A stretch of DNA of 64,000 bases from positions 1-64,000 of the forward strand of contig JAJFFP010000037.1 of NCBI GenBank assembly GCA_021776595.1, read 5' to 3'. The DNA comes from Robiginitomaculum sp. (GTDB lineage Bacteria > Pseudomonadota > Alphaproteobacteria > Caulobacterales > Maricaulaceae). Below are positions 43,331 through 52,723 of the stretch, piece by piece. The notes below the pieces were generated by a model that made no database searches, was not told the origin of the DNA, and was given only the letters and a program-made list of their open reading frames with translations. Both the position numbers and the translations under genes were made by a program. Every line of letters starts with the position of its first letter. Position 1 is the first letter of the stretch.

Positions 43331-44542
43331 ATGACTGCAGAGCCAAAGAGTCAAGAGCACCCTAAGTCACCAACCGCACTGCTGGTGCTGGCAGATGGGA
43401 CGGTTTTTGCCGGTTTTGGAACAGGGGCTACAGGTAATGCACTGGGAGAGGTTTGTTTCAACACATCCATAACCGGCTATCAGGAAATCCTGACTGACCC
43501 CTCCTATACCGACCAGCTTTTGTGCTTCACGTTCCCACATATTGGCATTACCGGCACCAATGGCGAAGATGTTGAAGATGAAACCAACAGGCGCGGGGGA
43601 GCACCATCTGGTGCCCGTGGCGTTATCATGCGTGCCGCCCCTGGCCAGGCCGCCAATTGGCGCGCCCAGGATAACTTTGATCACTGGCTTAAAGCCCGCA
43701 GTCTTGTCGGCATATACGGTATCGATACCCGTGCACTCACCGTGCATATTCGCCGTCACGGCATGCCCCACGGTATTATCGCACACCACACGAATGGTAA
43801 ATTCGATGTGGCAAAGCTGCAAGGCATGGCGAAAAGCTGGGCCGGTCTGGAAAACGCGGACCTGGCCAAAGCCGTAACCACGACCAAACCATATCAAGCC
43901 AAAGAGGCCAAGTGGATCCTTGGCAGCGGGTATGAGCATAGCAAAGATACGGGGCCGTTGGTTATCGTGATTGATTATGGTGTGAAGAGCAATATCCTGC
44001 GCCGCCTTGCAACCCTGGACTTGCGGGTCAAGGTGGTCCCTTGCACCATGAACGTCGCTGAAATTCTGGCACTGGAACCGGGTGGGGTCTTGTTATCCAA
44101 CGGACCGGGAGACCCGGCGGCAACGGCCAGCCATGCCAGCCCGCTGATCCAGGCCCTGATCGCGGCCAACATGCCGATTTTTGGTATTTGCCTTGGGCAT
44201 CAATTGCTGGCGCTGGCGCTTGGTGCCAAGACCAAAAAAATGGAACAGGGTCATCACGGTGCCAACCATCCGGTCAAGGATTTGGCTACGGGAAAGGTTG
44301 AAATCGTCTCCATGAATCATGGTTTTACCGTGGATGAAACCACACTGCCCGCCCAGGCGATCGCTACGCATACATCACTTTTTGATGGCAGTAATTGTGG
44401 TCTGCGCGTAAAGGGCAGGCCCATATTTTCCGTGCAATACCACCCTGAAGCCAGCCCCGGCCCACAGGACAGTTTTTATCTCTTTGAACAATTCCATCAG
44501 TTAATTGCACAATCCACTGAAAGACAAACCCATGATATATAG
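43331..44542 (+). CDS. carA: Carbamoyl-phosphate synthase small subunit CarA
   Basis: CarA supplies ammonia from glutamine for arginine and pyrimidine synthesis. From ATG 43331 the protein has 403 residues: the N-terminal domain with GNALGEVCFNTSITGYQEILTDPSY and the class I amidotransferase domain with catalytic Cys in FGICLGHQLLALALGA and the triad His/Glu in QYHPEASPGP. carB is not in the window. The stop overlaps the chaN-like gene by 11 bases. Confidence 0.97.
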   Translation: MTAEPKSQEHPKSPTALLVLADGTVFAGFGTGATGNALGEVCFNTSITGYQEILTDPSYTDQLLCFTFPHIGITGTNGEDVEDETNRRGGAPSGARGVIMRAAPGQAANWRAQDNFDHWLKARSLVGIYGIDTRALTVHIRRHGMPHGIIAHHTNGKFDVAKLQGMAKSWAGLENADLAKAVTTTKPYQAKEAKWILGSGYEHSKDTGPLVIVIDYGVKSNILRRLATLDLRVKVVPCTMNVAEILALEPGGVLLSNGPGDPAATASHASPLIQALIAANMPIFGICLGHQLLALALGAKTKKMEQGHHGANHPVKDLATGKVEIVSMNHGFTVDETTLPAQAIATHTSLFDGSNCGLRVKGRPIFSVQYHPEASPGPQDSFYLFEQFHQLIAQSTERQTHDI

Positions 44543-45518
44543 AACGCTTATGATCTCAGCTTTGGTTTTTATGCTGGGTAGCGCTGCCCATTCGCATAAC
44601 GCCACAATGCAAAAGCCATGGCAGAGTTGGCAAATGCCAACCACAACATCATCGCCTCTTCTTGGAAAAATCTGGTCATATGGGGAGCAGAAATATATCT
44701 CTCCTGCAAAACTGGCAAGAGATATGGCCCAGGCTGATTTTGCGCTTTTGGGGGAAATTCATGACAATAAGGACCATCACCGGCTGCAAGCCTGGATGGT
44801 GAGCGCCATAGCCAGTGAGGGGCGCCGCCCGGCTGTGGTCTGGGAAATGTTCGATACCAGCCAAAGCGAAGCGCTGGCGCAGTTTTTGGCCAGTGAACCT
44901 GCCAATGCAGATAAGCTGGGCGCTGCCACAGGCTGGGGAAAAACCGGCTGGCCCGACTGGGCCATATATCAGCCAGTCGCAGAAGCTGCTTTGCACGCCG
45001 GTCTTGCCATGTTTGCGGGCGATCCACCGGTAAAGCTGGTGCGTGAAGTGGGTAAAACAGACTATTCAATTTTGCACGAAGGGCAGCAAGCCGCCCTGCT
45101 TTTGGACCAACCCCTTGGCAAGGAATTGCAATTTGATCTGGAAAAGCAGATCGTCACCTCCCATTGCGATATGATACCGATGGAGGCCACCGGCCCCATG
45201 TATCGCGGTCAAAGATTGCGTGACGCCATGATGGCAAAAAATATGGTTGCTGCCGGAAAAACGGACGGGGCAATCCTCATCGCTGGTAGTGGCCATGTGC
45301 GCAAGGACCGGGCGGTGCCTTGGTATTTGAAACGCCTTCAGCCCAAACGCTCCGTCCTAAGCCTCATGTTTGTCGGCGTGGAGGATGAGGACTCTGATCC
45401 GGCTAACATGGTCCCGAAGGACCCACAAGGAAACCCAGGTGCGGATTATGTCTGGTTTACACCAAAAGTATTGCGGGATGACCCTTGCGTGGCTCTGCGC
45501 AAGAAATTTGGAAAATGA
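44532..45518 (+). CDS. ChaN-family protein, secreted
   Basis: The 328-residue product has a signal peptide (to about residue 20, GSAAHS) and the ChaN domain: FALLGEIHDNKDHHRLQAWMV, RRPAVVWEMFDTSQSEALAQFL and DGAILIAGSGHVRKDRAVPWYL. ChaN lipoproteins bind heme in iron uptake in some bacteria. No lipobox Cys follows the signal here. It overlaps the end of carA by 11 bases and is followed by a peptide-binding lipoprotein gene after 25 bases. Confidence 0.82.
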   Translation: MIYRTLMISALVFMLGSAAHSHNATMQKPWQSWQMPTTTSSPLLGKIWSYGEQKYISPAKLARDMAQADFALLGEIHDNKDHHRLQAWMVSAIASEGRRPAVVWEMFDTSQSEALAQFLASEPANADKLGAATGWGKTGWPDWAIYQPVAEAALHAGLAMFAGDPPVKLVREVGKTDYSILHEGQQAALLLDQPLGKELQFDLEKQIVTSHCDMIPMEATGPMYRGQRLRDAMMAKNMVAAGKTDGAILIAGSGHVRKDRAVPWYLKRLQPKRSVLSLMFVGVEDEDSDPANMVPKDPQGNPGADYVWFTPKVLRDDPCVALRKKFGK

Positions 45519-45543
45519 ACACGATGAGCGACATTGGCAAACC

Positions 45544-47073
45544 ATGTTGAACCGCCGCCATGTGCTGGCCGGATCATCACTGCTGCCGCTGGCCTCATGC
45601 AGCCGCAAGGCAGCACCACAAAACACCTTACGTATAGGTATTGCCGGCGCACCGGATTCGATTGATCCACTACAAGGGCAATTCGCTGCTGCCGCCCTGA
45701 TTTACAAACAAATTTATCTACCCCTGACCGATTATGGGCCGGATGGCAAATTGGCGCCGGGTTTGGCTGGAAGTTGGAAGGTCTCCGATAATGGTCTGCG
45801 CTGGACGTTTGATCTTTATCATAACCAGCGCTGGTCCGATGGCGCGCCACTGACGGCACGAGATGTCCTGTTTTCTGTCCACAGGGCATTAAACCCGGAT
45901 ACCGGCTATGCGGATGCTGGCGATTTTTATCTGATCCGCAATGCCATTCAGGCCATCAATGCAGAAATTTCAGTGGAATCTGTTGGGGTTTATGTTGCCA
46001 ATGAAACAAGGATCGTTTTTGAATTAACGGCGCCTTTGGGCGTTTTTCCAGAGCTCATGCGCGAGTTTTACCCTCAGCCTGCCCACATTCTTGAACTGGA
46101 TAATAATTGGCCCCTGCCCCCGGATTTTGTAGGATCCGGTCCTTATAAAGTTGAACGGCTTAGTCAGAGCCGCATCATTTTGAACAAAAACGAATATGCC
46201 CGCCTCCCGGCGCCTATTGAAACGCTGGACATTACCTTTGTCGAGGAAGCCGCTACGCGCGCGCGGATGGTCCGCGCCAATGATCTTGACCTCATAGAGG
46301 ACCCGCCACCGAGCCAGATTGCCGACCTGCGCACCCGCCCCAATGTCACCCTGAAAGGGTGGCCAGCGCCACGTCTGGTGTATCTGAAAATCAATCATGA
46401 TCGTGCCGCCCTTGGCGATGCACGGGTGCGCCGCGCCTTGTCCCTGGGCATAGATCGCGACTTTATTGCCCATCAGGTGCTTAAAGATACGGCGCAGGCA
46501 ACTGAACACATTATTCCGGGCACCCCGCCCTCGTCCGCCCCACTGTCCGTGCGTCAGCGCGAGGCCAAAGCACTGTTGAAAGAAGCTGGCTTAGATAATG
46601 GCCTGAAGATAACCCTCATGCACTCAGGGGGATTGCGTGAGGGTGTTGCCATTGTGCTGTCCGAAGGCTGGAAAGATATTGGCATTGATTGCCCATTGAT
46701 CGGTGCCGATCCGGCGGGACTTTATACATTCATCGATGAAGGCGCTTTTGATCTGGCCATTGCCTCGTTTGACCGTGGGCTAAAACGTGAAGGCTGGCGC
46801 ATGGTCGAGCCATTTGCCACTGATGGGTTTGCCGCCAATTTCAACTGGTCCGACCAAGCCTATGATCAGGCCGTAGCAGCCACCAGAGCCGAAGCCGACC
46901 CCGCCATTCGTGACGAACTGGCGCGAAAAGCGCAAAGCATTCTCATTGCACAAATGGCCATCATCCCTGTGGTTCACGAAAAGGCGTATTGGCTTGCCGG
47001 GCCACGGTTAAAACCGTTGAATGATAGCATCGCACCGGTGCAGTGGGCGCGTCTGGAACTCCTGGAAAATTAA
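45544..47073 (+). CDS. Oligopeptide-type ABC transporter substrate-binding lipoprotein
   Basis: Family 5 extracellular solute-binding protein of 509 residues. It starts NRRHVLAGSSLLPLASC, a Tat-like signal with a lipobox Cys. The SBP_bac_5 fold is shown by LAPGLAGSWKVSDNGLRWTFDLYHNQRWSDGAPLTARDVLFSVHRAL and DARVRRALSLGIDRDFIA. No permease or ATPase genes are near. ATG 45544 fits the signal; upstream in-frame codons lie inside the chaN-like gene. It overlaps the convergent TipN-like gene by four bases. Confidence 0.9.
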   Translation: MLNRRHVLAGSSLLPLASCSRKAAPQNTLRIGIAGAPDSIDPLQGQFAAAALIYKQIYLPLTDYGPDGKLAPGLAGSWKVSDNGLRWTFDLYHNQRWSDGAPLTARDVLFSVHRALNPDTGYADAGDFYLIRNAIQAINAEISVESVGVYVANETRIVFELTAPLGVFPELMREFYPQPAHILELDNNWPLPPDFVGSGPYKVERLSQSRIILNKNEYARLPAPIETLDITFVEEAATRARMVRANDLDLIEDPPPSQIADLRTRPNVTLKGWPAPRLVYLKINHDRAALGDARVRRALSLGIDRDFIAHQVLKDTAQATEHIIPGTPPSSAPLSVRQREAKALLKEAGLDNGLKITLMHSGGLREGVAIVLSEGWKDIGIDCPLIGADPAGLYTFIDEGAFDLAIASFDRGLKREGWRMVEPFATDGFAANFNWSDQAYDQAVAATRAEADPAIRDELARKAQSILIAQMAIIPVVHEKAYWLAGPRLKPLNDSIAPVQWARLELLEN

Positions 47074-49334
47074 TCCAGCGCCGCCTCAATCAGAAGATAG
47101 GCCGGGCCATCGCCAGTGCGCAAATGGGTTTCCAGGTGCATTTTATTACTTTGTGCTGCGGCCTCGTTTATTTTTTGTCGTAACTCAGCAGCAAAACTCC
47201 GGGCCACTTCGCGCAATTGAGCATCATCGACAAAATCCGCTGCCAATGCCGCCACCGGCGCCGAGGCTTCCAGACGAACAACCTCCATCATCGCTTTTTT
47301 ACCACCCACCAGCCGGGCGTGGGCAAGGCTGCGGTAAACCTGCGCATTAAAGAGCGCCGGCGGATCAATGTCGTGAATACGAAACAATTTGACCAGGCGG
47401 TCCAGTGAATCCTGAACATCTGCCGGTGCTGGCTCGCTTGGTGTCTTGGAGGCATCATCCATATTTGATGATGCAGGTTTACCCTTGCCCATATCCATAC
47501 CTGAAAGCACATCTTTCCAGCGCCAGCCAGAGGTCACATTATTTTCGACCTCAGTATCCTTGCTGGATTCTGAATTCACCCTTGTTTTATCTTTTCTGCC
47601 TTGCGGTTCACGCGCATCATTTTGCGCCTCGATCTGCGCTTCAATAAAACTTTTTTTACGCGGCGCATCAGCTTTATTTGATTTAGCTTCAGTGCTCCGG
47701 GTTTTGGTTTGCACCACCGAAGAACCAGCAGCGTTTTTAACCGATTCTGATGTTTGGGGTTCTCGCACGGGGGCGACAAACGGGCTAGGTATTTCCATAG
47801 CCCCACCCCGTTGATCTGCGGCGGAACCCATACGCAACATAAAATCACTCAGGAGTTCGTAATTTTGGCGAATGCGGGCCTGAAAACCGGCGTCAATTTC
47901 CTCGGCTTCTTCGGCGGCAGCCCGTGCGGCCTCATTCAATCCTTCAAGACCATGGCGCAGTTTATCCTGTAAATCGCGTGCCTGCGCATCTGCGGTTTGG
48001 GGCAAGGCAGCCAGTTTTCGTTCCAAATCCTGGGTTGCTGCTTCCAGTCGCTCAAAGGTTTTATCGGCCCAGCTTGCTGCAGAGAAACTGGCCTCATTGG
48101 CTTGTTCCAGCCGTTTGGCTATAACTTCGGCATAGGCATCCAGTGCAGAACGCGCCTCTTCAGCGGCTTTTCTCAACTCTTCGGATTGGCGGGTATTGCG
48201 CTCGGCGGCCAGTTCAGTTTCCCGTTGCACATCGCGCACACTTTGTTGCGAGGTTTTCAGAACCGATTCAAAAGTGTTGGCGATGACCTCTGCACCCTGT
48301 TTGGCCACACTTTCTATCTCTTCAACACTGTGGCGTGTCATGTCGGCAAGGGCACGGGCATCCTTATGGCTTTGCGCAAAACTTTCCTGGGCGTGCTCCC
48401 TTGCCTGATCCATCTCAGCGGTGGTGGTATTTAACGATCGACTGGCATCTCCAAGAGCAATTGTGGTGCTGGATAGACGCTCTGAGGCATCATCCAGTTT
48501 AGCGGCAATGACCTTGGCGCCCTGGGTTGCATCATGGGCCGAACCGGTCAAACGCTCAGCGCTATCTTCCAGAGTTTTGGTGCTATCTATGGCATGGGCA
48601 TTGGCAATATCGGCCGCCGCTACCACCATTTTGGACTGTTCTGTAATAGCCGAAGCAATGTCAGCGGCCTTTTGATCCAGCACGATGGCCAGATCAGCAA
48701 CCGCTTCGCGTTCGCGGCGCAAGTTATTGATTAATACATCGGTGCGCTCTCGCGCACTGTTCTCTACAGCGGCAAAAGCCTCGCTATGATGCCCAAGCAC
48801 CTGTTCCATGGCCCCCAAGCGTGCCAAAGCCCCCTCAACAGCCCCATTTACGTTGGTAATTTCCGTACGCACGGCTTCGGCCATCAGGCGCGCATCATCA
48901 CGGGTGGCTTTTGCCGGGTCGGCAAAGCGGGCCGCCATCGCACCGATATAGCGCGCCGTGCTGCGAAAGCGGATCATTTCCGCAATCAGGATCGCAGCCA
49001 ACATGATAAAAATGGCGGGTCCAATGGCGACAAAGCCAAGGCTGGCCAGTCCATTGACCGGCATGGAGAGCAAACCGGCAAGACCGCCTTGTCCCAGCGT
49101 GAAGGCCAATACACCTGAAATCCAGAATATCGCCACCACCGAACCGGCGATTACAAACCAGATAGGCGAGGACCTGGTATTGGAGTCCGAAGCGGTATTT
49201 GAGGTTTCTTCCTGTGCGTTATCTTGTGCAATCAGTTCACGATCAGCGGCTGCCGATTGAGACAGGGCTTGCCCAAGCGCGCCGCCATAGGCAGCGCTTG
49301 TGGAATTTTCTCTTTCCAGTTGAACATCGGCCAT
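47070..49334 (-). CDS. TipN-like polarity protein: two membrane helices and a long coiled coil
   Basis: The 754-residue protein has a Gln/Ser/Asn-rich cytoplasmic N-terminus, two transmembrane helices (about 57-80 and 95-120), a coiled coil of about 350 residues rich in Ala, Glu and Asp (some MCP-like repeats), a low-complexity Lys/Ser/Asp linker and a conserved C-terminal helical domain (SLDRLVKLFRIHDIDPPALFNAQVYRSLAHARLVGGKKAMMEV). This resembles TipN, the Caulobacter new-pole marker, in layout, but I cannot prove orthology. GGGGGAGAAG supports ATG 49334. An exact CtrA box lies 26 bases upstream. Confidence 0.6.
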   Translation of the reverse strand: MADVQLERENSTSAAYGGALGQALSQSAAADRELIAQDNAQEETSNTASDSNTRSSPIWFVIAGSVVAIFWISGVLAFTLGQGGLAGLLSMPVNGLASLGFVAIGPAIFIMLAAILIAEMIRFRSTARYIGAMAARFADPAKATRDDARLMAEAVRTEITNVNGAVEGALARLGAMEQVLGHHSEAFAAVENSARERTDVLINNLRREREAVADLAIVLDQKAADIASAITEQSKMVVAAADIANAHAIDSTKTLEDSAERLTGSAHDATQGAKVIAAKLDDASERLSSTTIALGDASRSLNTTTAEMDQAREHAQESFAQSHKDARALADMTRHSVEEIESVAKQGAEVIANTFESVLKTSQQSVRDVQRETELAAERNTRQSEELRKAAEEARSALDAYAEVIAKRLEQANEASFSAASWADKTFERLEAATQDLERKLAALPQTADAQARDLQDKLRHGLEGLNEAARAAAEEAEEIDAGFQARIRQNYELLSDFMLRMGSAADQRGGAMEIPSPFVAPVREPQTSESVKNAAGSSVVQTKTRSTEAKSNKADAPRKKSFIEAQIEAQNDAREPQGRKDKTRVNSESSKDTEVENNVTSGWRWKDVLSGMDMGKGKPASSNMDDASKTPSEPAPADVQDSLDRLVKLFRIHDIDPPALFNAQVYRSLAHARLVGGKKAMMEVVRLEASAPVAALAADFVDDAQLREVARSFAAELRQKINEAAAQSNKMHLETHLRTGDGPAYLLIEAALD

Positions 49335-49359
49335 GCACTTCTCCCCCAAAGGGTTTATA

Positions 49360-49374
49360 TTAACAACTTCTTAA
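49360..49374. promoter_or_regulatory. CtrA-type box upstream of the TipN-like gene
   Basis: TTAA (49360-49363), seven bases (CAACTTC), TTAA (49371-49374): exact consensus. It starts 26 bases from the start codon, so bound CtrA would cover the promoter and might repress or activate. Confidence 0.6.
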
Positions 49375-49428
49375 TTCGCGCAAATTCACGCAAAAGGGAA
49401 GTCAAAAGCGCATCAAACCCACAAATTT

Positions 49429-50979
49429 TTAGTCCGCCGCCCAACGCAGAACCGGTGAACGGGCTGCTCTGGTCTCATCCAGACGGCGCAAGGGTGCCAG
49501 AACCGGCGCAGTGACAAAACGCTCCCGATCGCCAGATTTTGCCGCTTTGGCTAATGCCAGCAAGGTATCGGCAAAGCGATCCAGGCTCTCTTTTGATTCG
49601 GTTTCTGTTGGCTCGATCAACATCGCACCATGCACAACCAATGGGAAATACATGGTCATGGGATGATAACCCTCGTCGATCATGGCTTTGGAGAAATCCA
49701 GCGTGGTCACGCCGGTATCTTTCAAAAACGCATCATCAAAGAGCGCTTCGTGCATACACGCGCCATCAAAGGCCGGGCTCATTTCATCGGACAGACACGC
49801 CAGCAGATAATTGGCATTGAGCACCGCGTCTTCAGAAACCTGGCGCAACCCATCGGCCCCATGGCTCATCATATAGGCCAGTGCGCGCACGAACATGCCC
49901 ATCTGTCCGTGAAAGGCACTCATACGACCGAACGGTTTTGCCTCAGATTGCGCGGCATCTTCCACCAATGTCCAGCTGTCCCCATCAGCTTTCAGATAGG
50001 GCAACGGCGCATAGGCACTAAGACGTTTGGAAAGCACCACCGGCCCGGCACCGGGTCCACCGCCGCCATGAGGCGTGGAAAAGGTCTTGTGCAGATTGAT
50101 GTGCATGGCATCCACGCCAAGGTCACGCACACGCGTCTTGCCCATAATGGCGTTTAGATTCGCACCATCGCAATAAAAATACCCCCCGGCTTCATGCACA
50201 AGATCAGCAATTTCACAAATATCTCGCTCAAACAAACCGCAAGTATTGGGGTTGGTCAGCATAATGGCGGCCACATCAGGGCCAATTTTAGTGCGCAAAA
50301 CGTCCATATCCACGCGGCCGGTTACGTCCGCAGGCAATTCATCAATTTCAAACCCGCAAGCCGCCGCCGTGGCCGGATTAGTGCCGTGGGCGGATTCTGG
50401 CACCAGCACCCGGCGGCGCGTGTCAACTTCGCCGCGATCCTTTAAGGCCTCACGGATACACATCATCCCGCACCACTCCCCGTGAGCACCGGCCTTTGGC
50501 GACAAAGCCACTGCGTCCATGCCGGTAATCGCCATCAACCAGTGTGATACTTCACCCATTAGGGCCAAAGCGCCCTGCACAGTGGATTGTGGTTGCAAGG
50601 GGTGAATATCGGCAAAGCCCGGCAGACGCACCACTTTCTCATTGAGGCGCGGATTGTGCTTCATGGTGCACGACCCTAGCGGATACAGGCCAAGGTCAAT
50701 GGCATAATTGCGTTGTGAAAGGCGCACATAATGGCGCAAAACCTCTGGCTCGGATAAACCTGGCAGGCCGATTTTATTATCCCGCTCCAAGCCATCAAGA
50801 CGGCTTTTACAATCCGGAATCGGGGGGAAATCAACACCGCATTTCTCCAGCCCGCCTACTTCGTGCAGGAGCGGTTCCTGCTGCAACAGGCCGCGCGATC
50901 CCGAAAACGTCTTAACATCCTGACCGGCATCATTTTGATTGGCTGGTGCCGTTGGCCGCCCTGTTGAATTCATGGCCAT
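49429..50979 (-). CDS. gcvPB: Glycine dehydrogenase (decarboxylating) subunit 2, GcvPB
   Basis: The C-terminal half of the P-protein of the glycine cleavage system, as a separate subunit of 516 residues. The PLP-binding Lys is in HINLHKTFSTPHGGGGPGAGP (about 280-300). Other marks are YPLGSCTMKHNPRLNE and VPESAHGTNPATAAACGF. It decarboxylates glycine with GcvPA. Its start overlaps the gcvPA stop by one base. Last gene of gcvT-gcvH-gcvPA-gcvPB. Confidence 0.98.
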   Translation of the reverse strand: MAMNSTGRPTAPANQNDAGQDVKTFSGSRGLLQQEPLLHEVGGLEKCGVDFPPIPDCKSRLDGLERDNKIGLPGLSEPEVLRHYVRLSQRNYAIDLGLYPLGSCTMKHNPRLNEKVVRLPGFADIHPLQPQSTVQGALALMGEVSHWLMAITGMDAVALSPKAGAHGEWCGMMCIREALKDRGEVDTRRRVLVPESAHGTNPATAAACGFEIDELPADVTGRVDMDVLRTKIGPDVAAIMLTNPNTCGLFERDICEIADLVHEAGGYFYCDGANLNAIMGKTRVRDLGVDAMHINLHKTFSTPHGGGGPGAGPVVLSKRLSAYAPLPYLKADGDSWTLVEDAAQSEAKPFGRMSAFHGQMGMFVRALAYMMSHGADGLRQVSEDAVLNANYLLACLSDEMSPAFDGACMHEALFDDAFLKDTGVTTLDFSKAMIDEGYHPMTMYFPLVVHGAMLIEPTETESKESLDRFADTLLALAKAAKSGDRERFVTAPVLAPLRRLDETRAARSPVLRWAAD

Positions 50980-52328
50980 CAGAGCACCTCCTGCAATGCA
51001 GTCTCAAGGGCGTCAAAGTCCGTATCCAAAGTAGTTTCGGTTACACTGATCAGCAATAGATCATCAAATTTTCCTGCACCAAAAAGGCGCGCCGCCGGTA
51101 TGCCGCCCAGCACACTTTTTTTGGCCATGGCCTCGACAATTTCAGTGGCATCACCTGATACGCGCACGGTGAATTCGTTAAAGAAACTGGTATTCAATAC
51201 TTCCACGCCATCAAGTGCGTTTAGCCGATCAGCCAGGGCGCAGGCGCGGGCATGGTTTAATTTTGCCAATTTTCGAAAACCTAATTCACCCAGCAAGGCC
51301 AGATGAATGGTAAAGGCCAGTGTGCACAGCCCGGAATTGGTGCAAATGTTAGAGGTCGCCTTTTCACGCCGGATATGTTGCTCGCGTGTGGACAGGGTCA
51401 GCACATAGCCAGGCTTGCCATCGGCATCCACGGTTTGCCCGGCAAACCGCCCCGGTGCCTGACGGATGAATTTGCGATCATTCCTGCAGGCAAAAAGCCC
51501 CACATATGGCCCGCCAAAACTAAGTCCGTTGCCAATGGATTGCCCTTCAGCGGCGACAATATCGGCCCCCATTTCGCCGGGACTTTTGATCAGCCCCAAT
51601 GAAACCACCTCTGTTACGACCGCGATCAGCAATGCCCCGGCTTCGTGGGCGGCTTTGGACAAAGGCTCCAAATCCACCAGCTCACCAAATACATTGGGGT
51701 TTTGCACGACGATACAGGCGGTGTCTTCATCCAGTGCCTCCACCATTTTGGCATCCGCACCCATGGCCGGGTCAAGCGCCTGAACACGCATGGTTTGCCC
51801 CTGCAAAGCGGTTTGCACGGTTTGCGCATATTGCGGATGCAGGCCGGGGGCGAGAACACATTTGCCGCGTCTTGTAATACGCCCGGCCATACGCACCGCT
51901 TCGGCGGTGGCGGTTGAGCCATCATAAAGCGAGGCATTGGCCACATCCATGCCAGTTAATTGCGCGACCTGTGTTTGAAATTCAAACAAGGTCTGCAATG
52001 TGCCCTGGGCGATCTCCGGCTGATATGGTGTGTAGGCGGTTAAAAATTCCGAACGCTGGATTAGATGATCCACACTGGCCGGTACATGATGGCGATAGGC
52101 ACCACCACCGCAAAAAAACGGGGCCTCACCGGCATTTAATGAACGCCCGGAAAGCGCAGTAAAATGTCGTTCCACCGCCATTTCCGTGGCATGTTCCGGC
52201 AAGTTCTCAAGCAAGCCATCAAGGCGGGCTTTTGCCGGAATATCCGCAAACAGATCGTCAATAGAGGAAACCCCGATGCGGGCCAGCATGGCTGCCCGGT
52301 CATCTTCATTTAACGGCAAATAACGCAT
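50979..52328 (-). CDS. gcvPA: Glycine dehydrogenase (decarboxylating) subunit 1, GcvPA
   Basis: The 449-residue N-terminal half of the P-protein. It has GGGAYRHHVPASVDHLIQRSEFLTAYTPYQPEIAQGTLQTLFEFQT and DVANASLYDGSTATAEAVRMA, typical of the family. It pairs with GcvPB to form the functional enzyme. Ten bases after gcvH on the minus strand. Confidence 0.98.
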   Translation of the reverse strand: MRYLPLNEDDRAAMLARIGVSSIDDLFADIPAKARLDGLLENLPEHATEMAVERHFTALSGRSLNAGEAPFFCGGGAYRHHVPASVDHLIQRSEFLTAYTPYQPEIAQGTLQTLFEFQTQVAQLTGMDVANASLYDGSTATAEAVRMAGRITRRGKCVLAPGLHPQYAQTVQTALQGQTMRVQALDPAMGADAKMVEALDEDTACIVVQNPNVFGELVDLEPLSKAAHEAGALLIAVVTEVVSLGLIKSPGEMGADIVAAEGQSIGNGLSFGGPYVGLFACRNDRKFIRQAPGRFAGQTVDADGKPGYVLTLSTREQHIRREKATSNICTNSGLCTLAFTIHLALLGELGFRKLAKLNHARACALADRLNALDGVEVLNTSFFNEFTVRVSGDATEIVEAMAKKSVLGGIPAARLFGAGKFDDLLLISVTETTLDTDFDALETALQEVL

Positions 52329-52338
52329 GCCTGATCAC

Positions 52339-52710
52339 CTATTCTCTGGTAAATTCGCCATAAGCGGCTTCATCCATCAAGCCGGACAGCTCGGACGCAT
52401 CGGCAATGGTCATTTTGAAAAACCAGCCAGCGCCTTGCGCATCTTCATTGACGGTTTCCGGGGCATCTTCCAGCGCCTCATTGGCAGCGGTGATTTCGCC
52501 GCTGATCGGGGCATAAATTTCGCTGGCAGATTTAACCGATTCGACCACCGCGATGTCTTCGCCTTTTTTTACGGTTTTGCCGATTTGTGGTAATTCGACA
52601 AACACCACATCGCCAAGCTGGCCTGCCGCATAGGTGGAAACACCCACCGTGGCATTGCTACCTTCTACACTTAGCCATTCATGATCTTTGGTAAAATAAA
52701 GTTTACTCAT
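52339..52710 (-). CDS. gcvH: Glycine cleavage system H protein
   Basis: The 123-residue lipoyl carrier protein. The lipoylated Lys lies in [19 protein letters not shown] (about 60-78). The start [12 protein letters not shown] is classic; longer frames to 52791 would run into gcvT. It shuttles aminomethyl groups between P, T and L proteins. The gcvT gene is 13 bases upstream; gcvPA follows. Confidence 0.98.
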   Translation of the reverse strand: MSKLYFTKDHEWLSVEGSNATVGVSTYAAGQLGDVVFVELPQIGKTVKKGEDIAVVESVKSASEIYAPISGEITAANEALEDAPETVNEDAQGAGWFFKMTIADASELSGLMDEAAYGEFTRE

Positions 52711-52723
52711 CTTAATACCCCTT

